Shown one piece after another: positions 60,680 through 64,000 of a DNA stretch of 64,000 bases. A model generated the notes under the pieces. The model was given only the letters and a program-made list of their open reading frames with translations, was not told where the DNA came from and made no database searches. Position 1 is the stretch's first letter. Each line of letters starts with the position of its first letter. Origin of the DNA: Chaenocephalus aceratus (Eukaryota; Chordata; Actinopteri; Perciformes; Channichthyidae); contig JAMFTG010000196.1 in assembly GCA_023974075.1 (NCBI GenBank), forward strand, positions 42,501 through 106,500. The letters are read 5' to 3'. Both the position numbers and the translations under genes were made by a program.

Positions 60680-61425
60680 GGTGTTTACTTCCTTTCTGTC
60701 TTCTCTTCTGTTCCTTAGTGTTTACTTCCTGTCTGTCTTCTTCTTCTTCTGTTCCCGTTGGTGTTTACTTCCTTTCTTCTTCTTCTTCTGTTCCCTTTAG
60801 TGTTACTTCCTGTCTGTCTTTTCTGCTGTTCCCTGTTAGTGTTTACTTCCTTTCTGTCTTCTTCTGCTGTTCCCTTTAGTGTTTACTTCCTGTCTGTCTT
60901 CTTCTTCTGTTCCCTTAGTGTTCCTTTCTCTCTTCTTCTTCTGTTCCCTTTAGGGTTTACTTCCTTTCTCTCTTCTTCTTCTGTTCCCTTTAGTGTTTAC
61001 TTCCTGTCTGTCTTCTTCTTCTGTTCCTTAGTGTTTACTTCCTGTCTGTCTTCTTCTGCTGTTCCCTTAGTGTTTACTTCCTTTCTCTCTTCTTCTTCTG
61101 TTCCCTTTAGTGTTTACTTCCTTTCTCTCTTCTTCTTCTGTTCCCTTTAGTGTTTACTTCTGTCTTCTTCTTCTGTTCCCTTTAGTGTTTACTTCCTGTC
61201 TGTTCTTCTTCTGTTCCCTTAGTGTTTACTTCCTTTCTGTCTTCTTCTTCTGTTCCCTTAGTGTTTACTTCCTTTCTCTTCTTCTTCTGTTCCCTTTAGT
61301 GTTTACTTCCTGTCTGTCTTCTTCTGCTGTTCCCTGTTAGTGTTTACTTCCTTTCTGTCTTCTTCTTCTGTTCCCTTTAGTTTTACTTCCTGTGTCTTCT
61401 TCTGCTGTTCCCTTTAGTGTGTACT
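60680..61425 (+). repeat. ~38-bp minisatellite (about 19 copies)
   Basis: The unit contains TGTTCCCTTTAGTGTTTACT and TCCTGTCTGTCTTCTTCTTC, with the length varying between about 33 and 41 bp. The CTTCTT part is itself a slippage-prone tract. It yields Phe/Leu/Ser/Val-rich open frames with no meaning. Confidence 0.93.
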
Positions 61426-62014
61426 TCTCGCGAAAACTAATTGTGTTGTCCACTGTTGACGTTAAATTGACCAGGCTTTCTGCGTATTGGTATGACAACA
61501 CATCGTTTCTTAATAGCAACGTTCTGTTAGCGAGAGATAACAACCTCTAGAATGTCCACATTGACCAATCAGAATCAAGTATTGCCGAATAACAAGAATA
61601 CGTCGGAAATAATGGAAACATCTTGTCTGGTTTAAAACTTGGCCGATGGTAGTTTTGTTGAAAAAGAAACGCTCTGTCATCAGCAATGAAGTGCAGCAGC
61701 ATAAACAAGTTTACATTGTGAGATGATTATTTAAAGCAACCTGCCTCAAAATGCAAGGGATTCATTTAGAATAACAGTTGAAGTGAGGCAATGTGTGTAC
61801 GTGCAGATACCCCAGTGATGGTGCGTTATATGGATGTGCAAATTAAAAATGTGCGGCAAAGCCCAGAAGGAAGGAAGTCACAGTCTTTTATGGTTGATAT
61901 GCAAATAGTTACTATATCATTTCACAAGTAGATATGACACCATCTGTTGTGTCATCCCACATAATTACTTGATACTCTCTTGCCAATTCTCATTGTTGAA
62001 AGGTGAGAACCCGC

Positions 62015-62016
<2 letters not shown>

Positions 62017-62049
<33 letters not shown>

Positions 62050-62084
62050 ACACACACACACAACCACACACACACACACACACA
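62017..62084. repeat. (CA)n microsatellite with interruptions
   Basis: CA repeats with CC and AACC interruptions. Confidence 0.93.
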
Positions 62085-62166
62085 GCAGCGTCCATGGGGT
62101 CAGGCCACGGGGGAACCACCACACAGCAGATGGATCCCAGCGTGGTGCTAAAGTTACATCATCATC

Positions 62167-62169
<3 letters not shown>

Positions 62170-62199
<30 letters not shown>

Positions 62200-62460
62200 A
62201 CTAGCATTACTATACTTGTGGGGACCTACATCTGTTTACATAGTCACGTGTGGGGACTGGCTTCCCTTATGGGGACAAAATTGGAGGTCCCCATAAGGGG
62301 AATCATTAATTTTAGGGTGAAGACTTGGTTAGGTTTAGGATTAGGGTAAGGGTAAGGGTAAGGGGTAGGCATGTGTTGGTTATGGTTAAGGTTAGGATAA
62401 GTCTCCAGGAAATGCATGTAAGTCAATGTAATGTCCCCTGAAGTGATGTATACATGGTAT
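62170..62460. repeat. TG-associated dispersed repeat with telomere-like core
   Basis: (TG)n at 62170-62198 is followed by ACTATACTTGTGGGGACC, paired GGGGAC/GTCCCC words (TTATGGGGAC and GTCCCCATAAG) and a GTAAGG/TTAGGG-like run at 62,330-62,377. A second (TG)n follows. This arrangement recurs in many fish genomes. It is not a true telomeric array. Confidence 0.6.
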
Positions 62461-62504
62461 GTGTGTGTGTGAGTGTGAGTGTGAGTGTGTGTGTGTGTGT
62501 GTGT

Positions 62505-62553
<49 letters not shown>
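62459..62553. repeat. (TG)n microsatellite
   Basis: TG repeats with GAGTG and GGTG interruptions. Confidence 0.95.
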
Positions 62554-62554
<1 letters not shown>

Positions 62555-63131
62555 ATGGCAGGTCACCAGGGCACCAGTGGGGCTCAGATGGTACACAGCA
62601 AGGGTGGAAGAGCAGCAAACGTGCTGTTTTTGAACAAGGAGAACAAAAAACATGTTAAAGCTAACAGGATTTAGACTTTGATTCCTGTGATGGAAAGAAT
62701 GTTCTGAGCATTGACTAGAAAAGCTGGGGACCGATCTGGTGTCGGACAAAACTGAACGTTTATTTGAAAGTTGATAATGGCCAAGGAGAAAGAGAAGATG
62801 AACAATACAGGGTACTAGAAGTGAGCAGAAAAAAATCCATCTGAAAAACTCTTTCAACAACACATTTCAACAAGCAAAGGAAAACACTTTCAGAAAGGTG
62901 TATTTGCGAACATACAAACCAAAGCGAACAAAAGCGAACCTCAAAAATGCCCTGTCATACAGAATAAAGTCATGGGCATTGTCAACAGCTTAACAACAAT
63001 GTCCCTAAGCTTACTCATTGTATAAACGACATGCATTGACATTAATTTAATTAATGTTGGTAATTATCTACTCTGGCTTGAAACTAATTCATGGTATTTA
63101 TCTTTGCATTTTCTTTTAAGTGCTCAAATCG

Positions 63132-63235
63132 CTTTACTTTACATTATGTTACATATATGAGACAAGTAATACCATACTGTTGACAATAACCACAGGAGCT
63201 ATTTGGGGGGGGAACGACATGCCGAGCGGGGGGTC
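63132..63235 (-). mobile_element. Degenerate tRNA-derived SINE fragment
   Basis: TTACATTATGTTACATATA...TACTGTTGACAATAACCACAGGAGCTATTTGGGG and AACGACATGC follow the order seen in the SINE at 4352-4545. Several deletions and no intact tRNA-like head. Confidence 0.5.
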
Positions 63236-63569
63236 ATTACACTGACTAAAATTGCATATTCTGAAGACCATTGAAATACCTTCTGACCCCCCACTTTTCA
63301 ATACAACGTGATGTCCTTGGTCAAAACTATTTTATAAGCAAGACTTTGTATCATCACCTCTTCTGACTTTCTATCCCCTCACCTCACAAACCAGAGAACA
63401 CCATGCCAGTCCTACTTCTGCATGTCTGTGTTATGTGACTAATTTTGTTTGAGTATGACCTGACACAAGGAGAGATGTGTGACGTAAGACCTATTTAAAT
63501 TATTCCCTATAGATCAGGGCTTCTCAAACTCCGGACCAAAAAAAAGATATTCTGATTCTGATGTAAATT

Positions 63570-64000
63570 AAAGTGGACCTATCATGCTATATTGGAAACA
63601 TATATTGTAGGGCCATACCTATACAAAACATGTCTGAAGTTTTTTAAATACCAAACAGATACCCATACTGCTCAAACCCCTCTTTGCAGCCCTGTTAGAG
63701 AAATGCGGATTTTGGGTCCTTAGCTTGAGAAAAAAAAAAAGAGGAGGCGGAGCTAATGCCTGATCAGAATTCTACCGGAGATAAAGTTAAATTCTGCTGT
63801 GATAAAACGCCATCCTGTTCTAAACCACATCAAGGATTATTTCTGAAACAGTATGGAGCTTAAATGCTTTTTCTCTTGCGGGTTTATCACCAGGTGAGTT
63901 CCGTTGTTTATTTCCTGCTTTTTAAAACACATGTGCTCTCCAGTACACGTTAGCTCTGAGTGTTAGCGAGGCTAATGTAAACAAAGACGAGATTACGTCC
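63570..64000 (+). mobile_element. TTAA-type element, incomplete at window edge
   Basis: It begins AAAGTGGACCTATCATGC and shares a long ordered core with 32356-32974 (GGCGGAGCTAATGCCTG, CCACATCAAGGATTAT, CTCTTGCGGGTTTA). It runs off the right edge. An ATGGAGCTT...ACCAG/GTGAGT exon-like core is kept at 63853-63893. Confidence 0.65.

Larger units (their letters stand above)
47221..64000 (+). other. galnt9: galnt9 intron 2, incomplete
   Basis: The intron starts with a strong GTAAGT donor and continues past the window edge. No acceptor followed by the expected GALNT catalytic sequence was found. Repeats inside are listed separately. Stretches with no feature that I can name are about 48,260-48,940, 53,520-54,990, 56,920-58,440, 60,130-60,670 and 62,640-63,130. 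An alternative transcript using sequence here cannot be excluded. Confidence 0.8.

Noticed and set aside
60667..61543. Hydrophobic repetitive frames of up to 130 codons
   Set aside because: They follow the 38-bp minisatellite and shift with each length variant.
62330..62380. Interstitial telomere repeat
   Set aside because: The units are mostly GTAAGG, irregular and few. They belong to a common TG-linked fish repeat.

Overview
The window is vertebrate nuclear DNA, and everything recognisable points to a percomorph-type teleost. It has a large, intron-rich gene, L2-like and Rex1-like LINE debris, tRNA-derived SINEs, many short DNA transposons with TTAA, TWA or 8-bp target-site duplications (TSDs), and long minisatellites. 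There is no sign of bacterial or organelle sequence.

The only host gene I can support is the 5' part of a GALNT9-type polypeptide N-acetylgalactosaminyltransferase on the + strand. Coding exon 1 is 22276-22516 (cytoplasmic tip, signal anchor, start of the stem). Coding exon 2 is 47040-47220 (rest of the stem, up to the edge of the catalytic domain). The splice phases fit exactly. Intron 1 is 24,523 bp. Intron 2 runs off the right edge, so no catalytic or lectin exon is present. A GC-rich leader with a 135-nt homopurine tract lies just upstream of exon 1.

Layout. 1-21,400 is intergenic: a DNA transposon (351-1390), two solo LTRs of one family (2970-4031 and 16030-20351), each broken open by later transposons whose TSDs are still readable, a SINE, a 57-bp satellite inside a TTAA transposon (4575-6048), a 37-bp satellite (7115-8930), several hAT-like elements and a Harbinger-like element. 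22,517-47,039 (intron 1) holds a 31-bp satellite (26,022-28,196), a second Harbinger-like element carrying a MADF exon, two TTAA elements, and two more arrays of the 57-bp satellite in opposite orientation (35,994-37,668 and 40,925-42,491). It ends with a hAT-like element containing five identical 40-bp repeats, about 750 bp before exon 2. 47,221-64,000 (intron 2) starts with a third, diverged solo LTR only 24 bp after the splice donor. It continues with a long CTT tract, a 2.7-kb broken L2-like LINE, a hAT-like element, a composite TTAA element with LINE debris inside, a 38-bp minisatellite and several (TG)n tracts.

Most long open frames here are by-products of tandem repeats. The value of the window lies in the single gene and in a readable order of transposon insertions. 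Every family assignment rests on reading motifs by eye; no database search was possible.
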